Source: Epiperipatus broadwayi
Lineage: Eukaryota; Onychophora; Udeonychophora; Euonychophora; Peripatidae
Length of the DNA stretch: 64,000 bases
Reading direction: 5' to 3'
NCBI GenBank assembly: GCA_028023455.1
Contig: JAQFVV010006215.1
Span: 9,939,950-10,003,949, forward strand
The first letter of the stretch is position 1, and each line of letters begins with the position of its first letter. Positions 39,283-50,533 of this stretch are shown here, in pieces. A program made the translations under genes and the position numbers. The notes under the pieces are model-generated. The model saw nothing but the letters and a program-made list of their open reading frames with translations. It was not told where the DNA came from and made no database searches.

Positions 39283-39441
39283 GATACCATTTCTAACTTT
39301 CTTATACACTTAACAATACTATTTTTTATACCAAAACTTTACTCTTACAGTTTTGACTGCAGGACAGTCAAAACTGTAAGAGTAAAGTTTTGGTGTAAAA
39401 AATAGTATTGTTAAGTGTATAAGAAAGTTGGAAATGGTATC
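39283..39441. repeat. Repeat R3a near-perfect hairpin, 77 bp arms
   Basis: Arms 39283-39359 and 39365-39441 match at all but about two positions, with a 5-base loop CAGGA. The apex GACTG-CAGGA-CAGTC is the same as stem II of the hammerhead-like segment in R3, so the palindrome has formed around that hairpin. As RNA it would be a strong stem. Confidence 0.85.
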
Positions 39442-40619
39442 ACATGTAAATATAGAAATCAATACATAAAGAAAGGAGGAAGAAAAAAAATTATATTTAG
39501 AAAGTGTAATATTTATTATTTATTTCACTTTATTCAATTCAAAAAAAGATATGCTTTTACAGTTATATATTTAATATCACATTCAGCAAAATGAATATAA
39601 TAATTTATTTTATAATCATTATATTTTCAAAATATTGCAGAGAATTCTCAAATGAAATATTTTCCTCTACCTGTCCATTATAATAGTAGAGGATCTGAAG
39701 TTTTAAATACACCTAATTTAATTGAAGTAGTAATAATCCTACCTTTTAACTTATTAAGTGGACTAGTAATGAACTTCAATAACCAAGCTTACCTTTTTAC
39801 ATAAAAAGCTAACAGATATTTAAAGTGATACCCTATGTTTTCAAACTTACAACTATGCAAGCATTGCTGAATATTTTTCTCCCACTACTGACTGATGAAG
39901 TAATTGACTTTTTTGAACATTAAATTAGTCTTTATAAGTTGCATCAAAACATTCTGTACATCAATCTTTAAATTTTAAAAAGTAGTACAATTATTAACAT
40001 TCACAAAATCTAAAGGGCAAAAATAAAAAAGTATTGTGTTTGCTTTTAATTAGTCCAAATCTTATATATCTGCTTGTTTTATAAAACAAGTTATAAATAT
40101 TTTCCAAGACTATGGTCATAAAAATGCAAACTAAGTTGGAACTAATACATTTTTTTTTTCAAGACCAGTTTTTTATTTTGAATCTCCCAAATTTTCCACC
40201 AATCAACAATGATATATCCTCTCATACTAGTGTAAAACAGCAGTATAATGTGAATAAATTTCTATGAATAACCAGATATTTTCAAACATTATCCCAAATC
40301 TTTTTAATTAATAAATGCTTTGATCAAATCAATATCTAAGTCACATTTTTGCTCATGATAAGGTTTTGCTCATTTATTTGATAAAAATCATGTTTATATA
40401 TTTCTTGTCTCTAAAGCCAGTCACTGTAATTGAAACAACTTATGTGATAAAAATTTTGCTGTAGCCATTAACCATGATATTCTGTGATAATTACTGTTTT
40501 TTATTTCATTTATTTTTATAAATTGGAATAATAAAAATATCCTCAAGACCAATCAGTAAAACTTAAGAAATTTCAATACTTTTGAAACAAACATTTCACC
40601 ATCATGTTTTAAAATGTTT

Positions 40620-40731
40620 TTTTTTTTCATATGTCATAGCATCATCCAGGAGGCGAACCCACAACCATCTGCAACCAACTACTTGCTTGCAAGGTAGCTG
40701 CGATGATCTCTCAGCTAACAATGCTCGATGG
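40620..40731 (-). mobile_element. tRNA-derived SINE with 15 bp target duplication
   Basis: Minus-strand copy of the SINE at 32551, with box A-like TTAGCTGAGAGATCA, CTTGCAAGCAAG and box B GGGTTCGCCTCC, ending in a poly(A) (plus-strand T run). It is flanked by TGTTTTAAAATGTTT at 40605-40619 and 40732-40746. Such duplications are made by LINE-driven target-primed reverse transcription. Confidence 0.8.
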
Positions 40732-40929
40732 TGTTTTAAAATGTTTCTATGTATCTCATCAGTCCTAGCAGTGTTTACATTTTTGAGATTATAAAATGAT
40801 TTGACTTCATCAAGCTAGACATCCAAATTTAAATGAGTTCTTACGATGGATATTGAAATAATGTACAGACTTTAATGCGCTTTTGCTGAATTTATAAATT
40901 AAAAAATAGAGGTCGTAATGGTATTTCTA

Positions 40930-41220
40930 TTTCTACAAAATTAATTATATACAGGGATTACATTCTTTCAAAATTATTCTATGGTAATGAGGCATAAATT
41001 TTCTATTGATCTAACATAAAGACAAAGAAAAATATTTAATTCAAGAATGCTCCAAAATATTTCAAAAATACAACAGTAAGATCATGAGATTAATTGGTAT
41101 GTTTATCCAGCTTGCTGGATATTAGTGATATTAAATCTATTATTATAAGGGCAGAGGTATTGGATTAAATGTGTGAATTCTTGTATTTTTATTTATAAGA
41201 TAATCATAAGTTTTTCTTCA
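40930..41220 (+). pseudogene. RTE-type LINE fragment (RT C-terminal part)
   Basis: GCTCCAAAATATTTCAAAA through CAGCTTGCTGGA aligns base for base with 45318-45385 of the better preserved RTE copy. Frames are broken. Confidence 0.55.
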
Positions 41221-41499
41221 TCTGTTTGAAATATTAAAATATAAAAGCCATTTATTGATTAGTAGGATTATATTTTTATTACTTTTAGTCCATATATTAC
41301 TTTCAATAATACATTTAAAAAAAGTGTGGAGTACTGGTGATTTGTATCTTTCTTGCAATTTTAATCCATTAATTATTCTTAAGACTTCTTGACAGTTGTT
41401 GAAAGATTTTTGTCGTTGAATTCTAACATCTGCAGTAAAAAAAATAAATCCTATATATTTTGGTAGAAAAGTTAACTTTTTTTTTTTTTTAAATAACTG

Positions 41500-41971
41500 C
41501 TACTTGTGCTAAATTTTAACTAACCAGCAAGTCTGTTCTTGGGTCCAATAAAAAAAATCCTTCCAGTTATTTCACAAAGGTATTAATAATTAGTAATCTA
41601 ATTAAGAAGAAATGTAGCATTCAGATAAAAAAATTAAAATAGAGCATCACAAGCAATATTAGAATTTAAAAACAAAATTGTTCAACAACTGACACTTTAA
41701 AAGTCTTATGAATGACAGAATTAAATCTATAATGGAGATGCAGATATTATTAATCAATGTTATTTTAGCCTTTTTTAAATGTATTGAAAATAACACAGTT
41801 GATACAAGTAAGTCTGTCCTTGAGTTCATTAAAAAAAATCCTGACCAGTTTTTTGATTATTCCTTACTAGCATTCTCTGTTTGGAACTTAGTAATCTTTA
41901 ATCTAACCAAGTCTATACCTATAAATGTTTATGCAATGTTGATTTTTTTTTTTTTACATTCTGACTCCTAA
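41500..41971 (+). pseudogene. RTE-type LINE fragments, two partial copies
   Basis: Two related stretches about 280 bp apart read KSVLGSNKKNPSSYF (near 41528) and KSVLEFIKKNPDQFFDY (near 41809). They resemble the S-VLG-x-x-x-K-N-x-x-W-F-D region between endonuclease and RT of RTE LINEs. The open frame 41708-41971 is this fossil, not a gene. Confidence 0.45.
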
Positions 41972-42250
41972 CTGTAACTTAATATATAAGTTGCCATTGT
42001 TTTGAGATTGAGTGTATCAAGTTTCTTTATTTTTCTGCCAAATATAAATAGTTGTAATTGTCAGTAAACAAGCAATAACTATTTGTTTTATGTATTATTA
42101 AATCCTTATCTGTGTTTTATCTTTTCTATATTACAAAATAATTACTCTAATAAACAATAATTTACAAAAAAAATTAAATATTATTTTAAATGGTTAAAAA
42201 CAATGTAAATTTTTATGAGTCATTATAATATAAATAAAATAATATCTCAC

Positions 42251-42355
42251 CTTGGTGATTAATGTTGCAGAAACACTTGAGCTATCACTATTATGTTCAA
42301 GAAGATTATGAAACTTGATTGATGCAATTTTTGAAAAATCTTCTAATGTATTAAC
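42251..42355 (-). CDS. Candidate internal exon of an unrecognised minus-strand gene
   Basis: On the minus strand, 35 open codons lie between an acceptor ...ATTGTTTTAAG|GTT and a consensus donor ACCAAG|GTGAGA. The exon is phase 0 at both ends. The peptide begins VNTLEDFSKIASIKFHNLL and continues EHNSDSSSVSATLITK: a probable helix then a Ser-rich stretch. It joins in phase to the candidate terminal exon at 30671-30727. A possible 18 bp microexon upstream (47098-47115, AEIEIK) also has the right phase but is too short to trust. It is not similar to any of the LINE or gag proteins in the window. I do not recognise the family. Confidence 0.45.
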
Positions 42356-42639
42356 CTTAAAACAATTATTTATTGACTTTAATCCTTTAAATTTTTTGAA
42401 ATTTAATTATATGAATTTCTTATAATATACTTTTTTTTTAAAAAAAAAGAAAAGGGGGGGGGTGTTTATAAATTTACTGCATATACATACATTCATTTAA
42501 TTTTTTTATGCTTGTTTAAAGTTGTACATCATATATATGAAGTAAATGAGTTCAGATGTTATTTATTTAAATATAATAAAAAACTAAATAATAATATTAC
42601 CATTAATAGATATTGCAAAATAAAAAACATTTGAATTTA

Positions 42640-42840
42640 CAGAACCAATATCATTATTTCCAATAACTTTTGACCCCAATCTACTATTTGTACTAAAGCA
42701 TTAAAATCTCCAAGAAGAAAGCTTTGTTTTTAATGGTATTGCTTTAATAAATCTTATCCAACAAGAAATAAAAGCTTTTTTTCTCTAAATCTAAGATTGA
42801 AGCATAAACACTTTGTTTAGACAAAAAAACTAGTATAAAA
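42640..42840 (-). pseudogene. RTE-type LINE endonuclease fragment
   Basis: The minus strand reads FLEILML, then in another frame an FNALVQ-like piece, matching the GDFNA block of RTE endonucleases in broken frames. Weak evidence. Confidence 0.35.
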
Positions 42841-43854
42841 AAATATGGATACAATCACATTTAATATAATCAGAATCAAAATACAAATGAAGTTTACATT
42901 GTGTGAATATTTACAAATACAGATTGTTAGACAGATCATAGATTAGTATTCTCCAAGATTAAAATGATAGCTGTATTAAAAAATAAATATTCTAATCATA
43001 TTTACAAAAAAATTGATGTTTATTCTTTAGAAGAATCTACTATACACTAGAATTGCTATTTAGGATCTTCAAGATGATGGTATTTCTGAAGCATGGAATT
43101 CTTTTAAGGATTATGTTATGGATACAAATAAATTTATTCTTTGGTTCACTAAAAGGAAGAACACCGACTAGTTTTCTAACAATGATATTAATAGTGATTT
43201 GATTAAAAGGAAGCATGTGGCATTATCTGCTTGGCAGAATAATAGATTGAATGTGGAACTTCATAATAAATATAGAGATCTAAAGACAAGGTTCAAAGAT
43301 TGACAAGAAGGCTTAAAAATAAAGAGTAGATTAAAACTGAAAAGAAGATACATTCACTGGTCATAGACATTCTAGAACTCTTTTTCTAATGTAATGAAAG
43401 CAACATATGGATCTAAGAAATGGTATCACAATCCTATTAAATCCAGGAATGGCACATTTTAATACAATACTAATGATATTTTGAATAGGTGAAAGGAGTA
43501 TTTTATCATTTTTTTAAAAATAGTAGAAGAATTGAGATAGCAACTTTAAATGATTGATATATTCATTTTATTGATTCATGGGAATTTTAAATGATTGATA
43601 TTATTTATTTTATTGACTTATTTAGATTTTCACAAAGATATTGAGCTTAGTGGAGACAAAACAACTCTTTATAATCTTAAAAATGGAAAGACTGTAGGCC
43701 CTTATGAAATGCCTGACAAAGTTTAAAAATATATTGGTAATATGTTAGCTTTAAAAATAATTGGAATTTTTTAGGAATATATGAATCTATAAAATTATGT
43801 TACTGATTTTAATTATAAATTTATTAAATGCACATTGATTACGTAAGTAATATT

Positions 43855-44133
43855 TACTGAGGTTATAACCTCAATAAAATGCGTATAAAATGCAATAGTA
43901 GGGACCTCTACAGGTGTTTTAACCACAAGCTTACGCTATGGAAGAAAAGAGGTTCCCCTCTTTTCTTCCATAGCATAAGCTTGTGGTTAAAACACCTGTA
44001 GAGGTCCCTACTAATATGCATATAAAATGCTAACCTCTTTTCTTCCATAGCGTAAGCTTGTGGTTAAAACACCTGTAGAGGTCCCTACTATCGCATTTTA
44101 TATGCATATTATCGAGATTATAGCCTCAGTAAA
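43855..44133. repeat. Palindromic repeat R4 inside the RTE LINE
   Basis: About 40 bp terminal inverted repeats (TTTACTGAGGTTATAACCTC and its complement) enclose three copies of a 55 bp block, AGGTGTTTTAACCACAAGC...: one forward at 43897-43951 and two reversed at 43956-44012 and 44033-44089. TGTTACTGATTTTAAT occurs on both sides (43798-43813, 44134-44149), a candidate 16 bp target duplication, although 41 bp lie between the left copy and the inverted repeat. Confidence 0.75.
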
Positions 44134-45127
44134 TGTTACTGATTTTAATATTTTTATTGTTGCAATTTTTAAAAAGAGAATAGACAATATAGCAGTAATT
44201 ATCATGAAATATCGTTATTATCTATTATTGTAAAGATATTTCAAGAATATTGTTGAATAATTATTTCAAGTCATAGATGAATGTTTTTCAGAGACTCAGT
44301 ATGATTTTAGAGAATCAAGTTGCCAGTTATAGGAGAATGCTTACTAAAGATTCAGTGTGTTTTTTGTTGCCAGGCAAATGTAAAAAAAGTGTTGTGAATA
44401 AAGGAAGGTTTTATATATTATTTTTATTGATTTGATTAAAACATTTGATATAGTTAACAAGACAGGTCCATAACATTGTTTGAAATTATTTGGTTGTCCA
44501 ACAAAATTTATATAAGACAACTTCTACATGTTGGAATGAGAGGAAGTGTTATTACTATAGGTAGAAAAATTGAGGTATTTGAAATAAAAACTGGTAATAA
44601 ACAAGAATTTGCTCAAATATTGTTTTCAATTTTTATAACAATAGTTTTTGAAATTGTTAATGGATGGCTTAATCAAATAGGGATGAAAAATGATAGATTT
44701 TATAATGGAATTTTTAATTGGAAATTGATTAAAAGCAAAAACAATTCTTTTTTTTGGATTCTGATTTTACAGTATGCTGATAATTGTTGCTATTTTTGCT
44801 GGTTCAAAAAACGATTTACAGAATATATTTAATATTTTGAATGCAACATGTAAAAACTTGGTTTATTAATTAGTATTCAAAGAATTCAAGTTCTTTATCA
44901 ATCAATAATGGGAGAAAAATCATCAGCAATTTTTAGCTCTGATGGTTATCAACTTGAAAATGTAAACCAGTTTAAGTAATTTGGTAATTTCATAAGTAGA
45001 AAGTTGAACTTAAATAATAAGATATAATAAGACAGACTCCAATGTGTTGTTGCTACTTTTAAAAAGTTAAAAGATACGGATTAATAATTACTGCAACTAA
45101 ATTGAATATAGAACTGTTATTTTAAAC

Positions 45128-45225
45128 AGGCAAAACTCTCCATACAGTAATGCCACCCTGTACCAACCAGCAGTTATGTGCTGGCATAAGAGATGATAAT
45201 CATGTGATGTTTAGTGGCTTAACTG
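45128..45225. repeat. R1 end fragments, inverted, inside the RTE LINE
   Basis: AGGCAAAACTCTCCATACAG (R1 tail, reversed) is followed within about 45 bp by AATCATGTGATGTTTAGTGG (R1 head, forward). The same inverted-end junction is seen at 51088-51165. Confidence 0.65.
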
Positions 45226-45644
45226 TTATTTTACATAATATATTGTATGGATGCAAAAAAACTTGGATAGTCTATCAGCACAATATAAAGTCATTAGAAA
45301 AGTTTTATTTAAAGTTGCTCCATAAAATTTTTAAAAATACAATGGCAAGATCATAAAACCAATCAATATATTCTTCAACTTACTGGAGGTGATTTTATAG
45401 AGCCCATTATTGTACAATTATATCTTCATTGGAAAAATGAATGAACGGTGCAAGACTTCTTAAAAGGATATTTTATAAAAAACTTGAGCATGGTTTTCAT
45501 GAGAGAGAGAAACCCTATATACATTATAAGGATTGTTTCAAAGATATTTTAAAGAAGTATGATATTCACATGACCCACCACTCTCCACACTATCTCAAAA
45601 TACTGGTACATTTGAAAACATATATGTTAAAAAGATAAATAATC

Positions 45645-45690
45645 ACCAGTATACGTATTTCATGCTAAACCAGCAATCATCAGTTGGTTC
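45645..45690 (-). ncRNA. Hammerhead ribozyme-like segment, R2 palindrome left arm
   Basis: Same sequence as 46110-46155 on the opposite strand: ACCAA, CUGAUGA, UUGCUGGUUUAGCAU, GAAA, UACGUAUA, CUGGU. Confidence 0.5.
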
Positions 45691-46109
45691 AGATTACTAT
45701 CTCTACACATATATGCTATAAGTGCTCAGATATATATTAAGATAGTCAATCCTCATACTTTAATGGACAGGCTTCAATATACTCCACATCAACTCTTCAA
45801 CCATCCATCCAATTGAAAATCTGATGATGGAATGCTCAAAGGCCACCCTGAGGCCAAGATTCTTCTCACACCCATGTTGACCTAAGATCAGTCTGACTCC
45901 TCATGTACAGGACATATGTACATGGGTGTCACAAGAATCTTGGCCTCAGGCTGGCCTTTGAGTGTTCCATCATCAGATTTTCAATTGGATGGATGGTTGA
46001 AGAGTTGGAGTATGGAGTAGATTGAAGCCTGTCCATTAAATTTTGAGGATTGACTATCTTAATATATATCTGAGCACTTATAGCATATATATGTAGAGAT
46101 GGTAATCTG

Positions 46110-46155
46110 GACCAACTGATGATTGCTGGTTTAGCATGAAATACGTATACTGGTG
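46110..46155 (+). ncRNA. Hammerhead ribozyme-like segment, R2 palindrome right arm
   Basis: CUGAUGA (46116-46122) and GAAA (46138-46141) are intact. Stem II is UGCU-GGUUU-AGCA with a U-U mismatch at the closing position, where other copies have G-C. Stem III is minimal (A-U, U-A, A-U) around a CG loop, the triplet is AUA with cleavage expected after 46149, and stem I is ACCAA against CUGGU with one mismatch. A minimal stem III is typical of the type I hammerheads of Penelope-like elements and retrozymes. Activity is doubtful because of the stem II and stem I mismatches. Confidence 0.5.
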
Positions 46156-46610
46156 ATTGTTTATCTTTTCAACATATATGTGTTCAAGTGTACCAGTGTT
46201 ATGAGATAGTGTGGAGAGTGATGGGTCATGTGAAAGTCTGTGCTCATATACCCTATATATTACATATATAGACACAGGTATATAATAAGCTTGTGTGTTT
46301 CCGTTATTAGAAGTATGATGTTGTTTCTATTGAAAAAAATAATAGAAAATAGAATCATTGGAGAGCTGCAATTAACCTGTAGTCTTGAAGTATTTCAGGA
46401 AGAAAGTTTTTCTGCTGAAGAAATTAAAAAAGACAACATTATTAAGTATCAAGTAATCAGAAAAAAAGGACCAACATGTTCACAGATTGGTTTGTATAAT
46501 CATTGCAAACTCATTTTTAAAGCAGACTCCCCCCCCCCTTGGGTGAAGGGGTTGGGGAGTGAATGACCATTCTCAATTACAAGTCGCTATTTATTATTAT
46601 TACAAAAAAA

Positions 46611-47876
46611 GTTGTAATTAGGAATGCTGGGAAAAGAAAAATTATTCCAAGAGAGAAATTTTTGTGTAACTCTTTATCAATGTACAAGTATGCAAAAAAT
46701 GAAGGAAAATGATGACTTTCTGCAATGTGCTCATCAATTCAGATAACATAATTTTTAATTTTTCAATTTACATTCATCTTAATGATTAAGAAGTAGTATT
46801 ATTTTTATAATAAAATTTTAAGCACCAGACTTTGTTATATCTTATAATTATAAATATTAGATACTAGTATAAATCTTAAGAAATTGATCACAAATGGAAA
46901 GATGTCATCTATGATTATTGAATTTATCAATAACTTGGTGCTTTAAGAAGTTTAGTTTCAGTGATGAAAGTGCTACACTCAAGAGCCAAAAGTTCCTGAA
47001 TAAATACCACATTTTTTTAAAAAAACTTAATATATCACTTGACACTTTAAGTAAATAATGATATGACAAAAATTAGCTTGACAGGAGTGTTTTCTTTATT
47101 ACCTTGATTTCTATTTCAGCCTTCAATTAAAAAATTAGGCACATAAAAATTATATTGAGTTTTTATAAATATTGAGATTGGTGGTGAAAAAAAAATTATA
47201 TTTTTCTCATATAAGTTTTAGAAAAAGTAAGTATTTCATATTATAATGGATAATGTTCAAGATACAAGAAGAATCATATTGGTCACCCAATTATGTGTAA
47301 CTGGAAATTATCAAGGAACATAGCCTCATTATTACAGATTGCCAAAATTACATTTAATGGAATGTAGACAAAAGGTGGCATGTTTTGCTATAAACTATAT
47401 GATAATTTATGGTTATGATTGTGGAATGTAGATGGAGCCATGCCAAGTTTTATATACTAGAACTAGATAAAATACCAGATGTTAGATAAGAAAGAAAATG
47501 TATGTGTAGATTTAAAAATAGGATGCAAAGTTACAAAACATCAACTTATGGAAGTAAAATTATCAACTTTAATACTATAGAGATTTATCTATTCTATGGT
47601 AAGACTTAATGATTGCATATGAGATAATCTCTATCTCAGAGATTATTTTCTCAAAATACACATAATATATTATTTAATAAAGGGTAGCTGTTTCTATAAG
47701 TTATAGCCATATAATAAAAATAAATATACAGTAAAATCTATTTTAAAAAGGCTTTCAAGCAAATAACTAGTAGAATGAACACATTCTCACTAAATTAAGA
47801 TTTACAGAGCAAATGTAAAGACATACAATGAATATTAGAATGGCAGACAATTATCAATTCATATTATTATTAGCAG
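46611..47876. other. AT-rich, no gene recognised
   Basis: The only item of note is a possible 18 bp minus-strand microexon at 47098-47115 with an acceptor GAAG and donor GTAATA. Too short to call. Confidence 0.3.
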
Positions 47877-48440
47877 TAAAAATATACATATTTTATTTAA
47901 AAGTATTTTCTTATGTGCATATATTATAATAATTTTAGATGTGTGATAAAAACAGAATTTGAAATCTGAATATTTACATAAAAAAAAAAAAAATCAAAAC
48001 AAAGGCAAATATCTGTTAGATTTAAATTATCAATTTAATTCATTTACCTCTATCTATAGTAATAAAAATATTGTGTATATTTTTATTTAAAGTATTCTCC
48101 TAAATGTGCATAGTTTAATAATTTTAGGCTTGAACCATAAAAACTGAATTAAAAATCAGATAAAATTGATGAAAAAAATAACAGATATTTCACTTCAAAA
48201 ACTAAATTATCAATTAGACTCAATTATCTCTATTTCTAATGGTAAAAATGTTGTATATAATACATTTTTATATAAAGGTGCTCTCCTACATGCATGTAAC
48301 AATAATTTGAAACAACTTATAAAAATTGAATTTCAAATTGAAACTCCAGTAAATTGGCAAATATGTAAATGCTAAAACTAAAATATTAATTATATTAACT
48401 AAATGTTGTATATATTTATATTTACAAGTATTATTCTATA
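47877..48440 (+). repeat. Diverged tandem repeat, about 185 bp period, three copies
   Basis: AAAATATTGTGTATATTTTT-like starts recur near 47880, 48066, 48246 and 48408, each followed by AAAGTATTCTCCTAAATGTG-like sequence and a CTAAATTATCAATT-like block. The open frame 48166-48375 is part of this array. Confidence 0.65.
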
Positions 48441-50327
48441 TATGTATATTTAAGAATTATAGTCAAGAGTCACAAAAAAAAATCAAAATGTGCTAATATA
48501 AAAGTGAAAATATATGTATAACAAAATGAAAATTGATAAAATCTAAGCTCTAAGCATGGCCATTGACTCAAATAAAGCATGTTACAATAAGTACTACTGG
48601 CAAATATAACAACACAATATTTTAGCTTTGAGTAAAGCTTCAGAAATTATTACATTTAGCACTCTTATTTCTCTTTGGTTTTTCAACTGCAATTTGTTCA
48701 TCTTTATTAGTTTTTTAATATTTTTGTATAAATACAAATATTAATTTTAATCATAATCCAGAAAATAATACCAAAAAATCCATCAGTATTCAAGTAAAAG
48801 AAAAGATTCTTTGTTAAAGAGAATGATGTAAAATGATTGGTGATTTCAATTCTGAATGTATATAGTCAATATTATTTTAAAAGCATGATAAATTAAAAAG
48901 TGTATATATAGAGAAAAAATGTTTAGCTTCAATAGTTTATATTGTACCATTAGTGAACTAATGAAAGCTCATTTGCTAAAGTGTATTAATCAAAAGTAAA
49001 TGATATATGACAGATAATATCATTGAGCCAATTATTTATAACAAGCAATTGTTTGAAAAAAAAATTGTTATGTCTTCTACTAGTGCACATACTGTTTCCA
49101 CAAAGGATTATATTGCTAAAAAAGTATGATTCACCAAATTCAGTAAAAGAATTCCATTACATTTTAAGGTGTGGCCTAATAGATGGGATTATTGCTGAAT
49201 ATTATCTTGCATAAAAGTGAAAGTTCTGAAATAAACAATATTTAAATTTTTATGTAATTTTGCATTTTAGTTTTAACCTTGCAATAATTCTATAATGATT
49301 TTAATTCTTAAGTATGAAGCTTACGAATTAAATTATTAATTGTTGTGATAATTTTGAATAACCTCATTCTTTAAATTTTAAATAAAAAATTTTATCAATT
49401 AAAAAAAAAAGATCATAGAAAAATTTATGAATTAAATAATTGGAAATAATACTTACTGACATATTAGTTATAATTCAAAACAACCAGAAAGAAAAAAAAA
49501 CTTATTTTCTTTCCTTAACATCTAAAATTATTTGGTATCTAATTTTTATAAAAGAGTTCATAATAAATGATAACTTTAAGGTGGATTATGCAAAAATCAT
49601 TCTAAAAATTAATTATAAATAGAGCATAATAAACATATATCCACATAGACATGTTATTAACAATCTTGAGTACTACTCCAAAGAATGTAATTAATTAAAA
49701 TTATTTATCTATTGAGGTGTTTTATATGAACAAATCTATCTCTGTTGGAATAAATGTAACCAAAATAATAAGATATAAAAAAATTATTAACATTTGTATA
49801 GGCAAAGGAATTAATTAATTCTATTATAAACCAAGACATGGGAATGCATCATATTATCTGCTAAAATATTTAGAAGATTCTCACATCTCTGCTATAAATA
49901 AAAATTTTAACACATTTTTAATCAAAAAAACAAGAGGAATTTCTATTATACATATTAAAATATTGGAAACATATAACTAATCAAATATAAAAATTTATCA
50001 TCTCTATTTTATATTGAAAAAAATCTCTGGAAGAACATTATCAAAGATTTCTCATCTCTAATATACATGAAAGTAATCATTCAATTCTCACAAAGTACTT
50101 GATGATTATTGAAGGAATTTTCATCTTCAAGAGAGCTAAAATAAACAAACATTTATGGTGAACTTTGTAAATAAATGAAATACTTTATGCATTTCTACTT
50201 TTGTAAAATTAATATAATACAAATGAATATTCGATTATAGATTACATTGATATGTAATATTATATTCTCTTATTCTTCTCTTTCTTTGCATATCTTCATA
50301 TATTCATATATATATTGCTTATAATAT
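48441..50327. other. AT-rich, no gene recognised
   Basis: Short open frames at 49023-49214 and 49440-49622 have no motif. Nothing else supportable. Confidence 0.3.
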
Positions 50328-50533
50328 TTCTTTCATATACACTTCAATGCAAACAAATTTTCTTAAACTTTTTTATTTTCCTTACAGTTTCAACTGTCCA
50401 GTAATCTTCATCAAAGTTTTATACATACTCTGCTTTAATTAAAGCTCTGATGAAAACTGCTGGACACTCGAAACTGTACAGAAAATAAAGAAGTTTAAGA
50501 GAATTTGTTTGCATTGAAGTGTATATGAAAGAA
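50328..50533. repeat. Repeat R3b hairpin, about 90 bp arms
   Basis: Arms 50328-50418 and 50442-50533 are inverted copies (CTTTCATATACACTTCAATG and complement). The right arm has CUCUGAUGA (50445-50453), a stem II-like ACUGCUGGACACU, and CGAAACUGUA. The left arm, read on the minus strand, has CUUUGAUGA...UUGAAACUGUA. CTGATGA is intact in the right arm and GAAAC in both. Confidence 0.7.

Larger units (their letters stand above)
45566..46270. repeat. Repeat R2 palindrome, about 330 bp arms
   Basis: Arms 45566-45890 and about 45910-46235 are reverse complements, centre near 45900 (AGAATCTTGGCCTCAGG...). Each arm carries the hammerhead-like segment. Beyond it, each outer end carries the degraded tRNA-like boxes (ACCAGTGTTATGAG near 46192). 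It is inserted between two parts of the RTE ORF2. No target duplication was found. Confidence 0.8.
43020..46610 (+). pseudogene. RTE-type LINE ORF2, decayed and interrupted
   Basis: Plus-strand fragments in order: EAWNSFKDYVMDTNKFILW, ALSAWQNNRLN, SNVMKATYGSKKW.HNPI (the linker before RT), LKNGKTVGPYEMPDKV (RT motif 1), a FIDLIKTFDIVNK piece (motif with catalytic Asp), HVGMRGSVITIG, ILILQYADNCCYF where YADD has become YADN, FGNFISRKLN, VILHNILYGCKKTWIVYQH, RKIFYKKLEHGFHER, and a terminal zinc-finger remnant TCSQIGLYNH near 46475. Many stops; the second catalytic Asp is lost. Three later repeats interrupt it at 43855-44133, 45128-45225 and 45566-46270. A short TTATTATTATTA near 46593 may be its tail. 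Fragments at 40930 and 41500 are of the same type. Confidence 0.75.

Noticed and set aside
39660-39700. 24 bp minus-strand microexon (ILYYYNGQ) with AG and GTAGAG edges
   Set aside because: Too short to separate from chance; the flanking candidate exons join in phase without it.
41708-41971. Small plus-strand gene of 87 codons
   Set aside because: It matches a linker region of RTE LINEs and has a diverged partial copy just upstream.
43840-44140. Hammerhead core in R4
   Set aside because: No CUGANGA and GAAA pair in suitable spacing on either strand.
48656-48760. Minus-strand terminal exon reading KDEQIAVEKPKRNKSAK
   Set aside because: No convincing acceptor, short, and the Lys-rich composition is expected by chance in AT-rich DNA.
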